Shown here: positions 63,025 to 64,000 of the stretch, piece after piece
Layout: each line of letters begins with the position of its first letter
Numbering within the stretch: the first letter of the stretch is position 1
Assembly (NCBI RefSeq): GCF_011777495.1
Contig: NZ_JAATJS010000006.1
Span: 1-64,000, forward strand
DNA: 64,000 bases
Source of the DNA: Microvirga terricola
Lineage (GTDB): Bacteria > Pseudomonadota > Alphaproteobacteria > Rhizobiales > Beijerinckiaceae
Direction of reading: 5' to 3'
Made by a program: the position numbers and the translations under genes
Notes under the pieces: generated by a model
The model's database searches: none
Told to the model about the DNA's origin: nothing
The model's input: only the letters and a program-made list of their open reading frames with translations

Positions 63025-64000
63025 CTAAATGCGTCGATACCTAGTGTTGGCGATGGAACCGATGGACGTCGTTGCGAGATCGTTGAGGATAGCAAGCAGG
63101 TTCTCCCAAGTGACTTCCCGGCGGTAAAGCCTCATGACTCGCTCTCGACTTTGGCGGCCCAAGCGCAGCCGCTCTTCTGTGTGGTTCAGGAGATGGATCG
63201 TACGATCTGCCATGGCGTCATCGTCGCGACAGGGAACAAGAAAGCCTGAAACGCCATCTTCAACGGCTTCGCGAACACCAGGAACATCAAAGCCGACAAC
63301 AGGTCTCTCCATTGCGGCTGCTTCCAACAGCACGTTCGGCAGCCCTTCGAAGAAGGAAGGAAAAACGAAGACATCGGCACATGCATAGAATGGACGAGGA
63401 TCGTTTATGAAGCCGAACCGGTGCACCTGCGGATCCGTCGCAAATGTTTCTTCGGACTGAGGGCTGATCGGATCCCGCGGGTCGTCCGGGCCTAGAATGA
63501 TCAGATGCGCGTGCGGGACGACATCTCTGATCCGTCGGAAGACGGGTACAAGGTGATCCACGCCTTTCTCCTTACATATTCTTCCGATGAAGAGCAGAAT
63601 GGGTGCATCAGCAGGAATCCCGAGTTCTCGGCGCAATTCCTGACCGGCATTCAGCGCTTCATCACGAGGCGAAAATCGATCCGTATCGATGCCGTTACTT
63701 GAGCCATATCCGAGGATCCGCAGCTGGCTTTCGCTGCAGATGCCCTCCTCGACCAACTGATGGCCCATTTCTCGGCTGACGGGCACTACGACATCACACA
63801 ATCCGCAAATGAGGCGGTCGACCGCCGCATAAAAACGTCGCTTGCGACCTGACATCATCTCATAGACCCGGCGCCGATTGACGAACACGATCCTGCCGTT
63901 CCCCGTAAGACGGGCCGCAACAGATCCCAAAAGACTTGCCTTAGGAGTAGAGAGATGAATGACGTCGAATCTATTTCTGAAAAAGAAGTGAGCCACTCTC
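63025..64000 (-). CDS. Glycosyltransferase family 4, N-terminus cut by the window edge
   Basis: The frame is open to the right edge on the minus strand; about 324 residues are seen and ~80 or more are missing. The C-terminal GT-B domain has LLFIGRICKEKGVDHLVPVF and the GT4 acidic motif PSFFEGLPNVLLEAAAMERP (E-x7-E type) followed by VVGFDVPGVREAVEDGVSGF. GT4 enzymes add sugars to growing surface polysaccharides from nucleotide-sugar donors. It is 87 bases upstream of the beta-helix gene on the same strand. Confidence 0.93.
   Translation of the reverse strand, partial: RVAHFFFRNRFDVIHLSTPKASLLGSVAARLTGNGRIVFVNRRRVYEMMSGRKRRFYAAVDRLICGLCDVVVPVSREMGHQLVEEGICSESQLRILGYGSSNGIDTDRFSPRDEALNAGQELRRELGIPADAPILLFIGRICKEKGVDHLVPVFRRIRDVVPHAHLIILGPDDPRDPISPQSEETFATDPQVHRFGFINDPRPFYACADVFVFPSFFEGLPNVLLEAAAMERPVVGFDVPGVREAVEDGVSGFLVPCRDDDAMADRTIHLLNHTEERLRLGRQSRERVMRLYRREVTWENLLAILNDLATTSIGSIANTRYRRI

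Overview
This is a high-GC chromosomal window from an alphaproteobacterium, most likely of the order Hyphomicrobiales (Rhizobiales). The evidence is the gene content: hisS/hisZ/hisG close together, ileS-lspA followed by paired M16 proteases, a PdhS-like cell-cycle kinase, a crescentin-like coiled-coil protein, phasins, a DUF2585 protein inside a glycolate-oxidase operon, an Omp25/Omp31-type porin, and an Irr-box-like site upstream of bfd-bfr. I cannot fix the genus from sequence alone. About 57 protein-coding genes are supported. I found no rRNA, tRNA, CRISPR array or transposase.

Layout. 1-406 is the tail of a secreted RTX/peptidase-M10-type protein. 475-7637 (minus strand) holds ileS, lspA, a DUF3035/BamF-like exported protein and two M16 metalloprotease homologues, one active and one degenerate. 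7936-13417 carries msrB, ribF, a class IIA HAD hydrolase, a degenerate EAL protein and a class III aminotransferase. 13611-18313 holds hisS, two small genes, hisZ and hisG. 18440-25649 holds a META-domain protein, an SbmA/YddA-type ABC exporter, the methionine importer metNIQ and a complete serralysin-like protease. 25784-26811 is a periplasmic metal-binding protein gene with a frameshift. 26994-29986 is a MarR-controlled detoxification module (DoxX and two glutathione S-transferases, with an exported VOC protein nearby). 30048-32098 is an alkylation-repair pair (Ada/AlkA fusion and Ogt). 32101-36363 holds a FUSC transporter, groESL with a CIRCE operator, and an EamA permease.

36578-41100 carries an L,D-transpeptidase, an EmrE-type SMR pump behind an AT-rich palindrome-rich leader, a DUF2076 protein, a Nudix hydrolase and the crescentin-like protein. 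41204-49348 is a 2-hydroxyacid oxidation block: glcD-glcE-DUF2585-glcF on the minus strand and, divergently, cytochrome c-lutA-lutB-lutC. Together these would oxidise glycolate and L-lactate to glyoxylate and pyruvate and pass electrons to the respiratory chain. 49454-50273 is bfd-bfr (iron storage and release). 50909-56386 holds a Pat-type acyltransferase fusion and the PdhS-like kinase. 56578-57438 is a phasin pair behind tandem operator-like repeats. 57479-60674 holds a Nudix hydrolase, a porin, DUF5996 and a ParB-like protein. From about 60.8 kb to the right edge the base composition drops and the genes (a secreted parallel beta-helix protein and a group 4 glycosyltransferase) look like the edge of a surface-polysaccharide locus.

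No wholly unknown multi-gene system stands out. The best leads are regulatory: the twin ATGCA-N2-TGCAT operators of the MarR/DoxX module, the two 14-bp repeats set 20 bp apart before the phasin gene, a hairpin that covers the ribosome binding site of a small exported protein after hisS, and the AT-rich palindromic leader of the SMR pump. Also notable are the membrane protein DUF2585 translationally linked to glycolate oxidase, and a compositional mosaic inside hisS.
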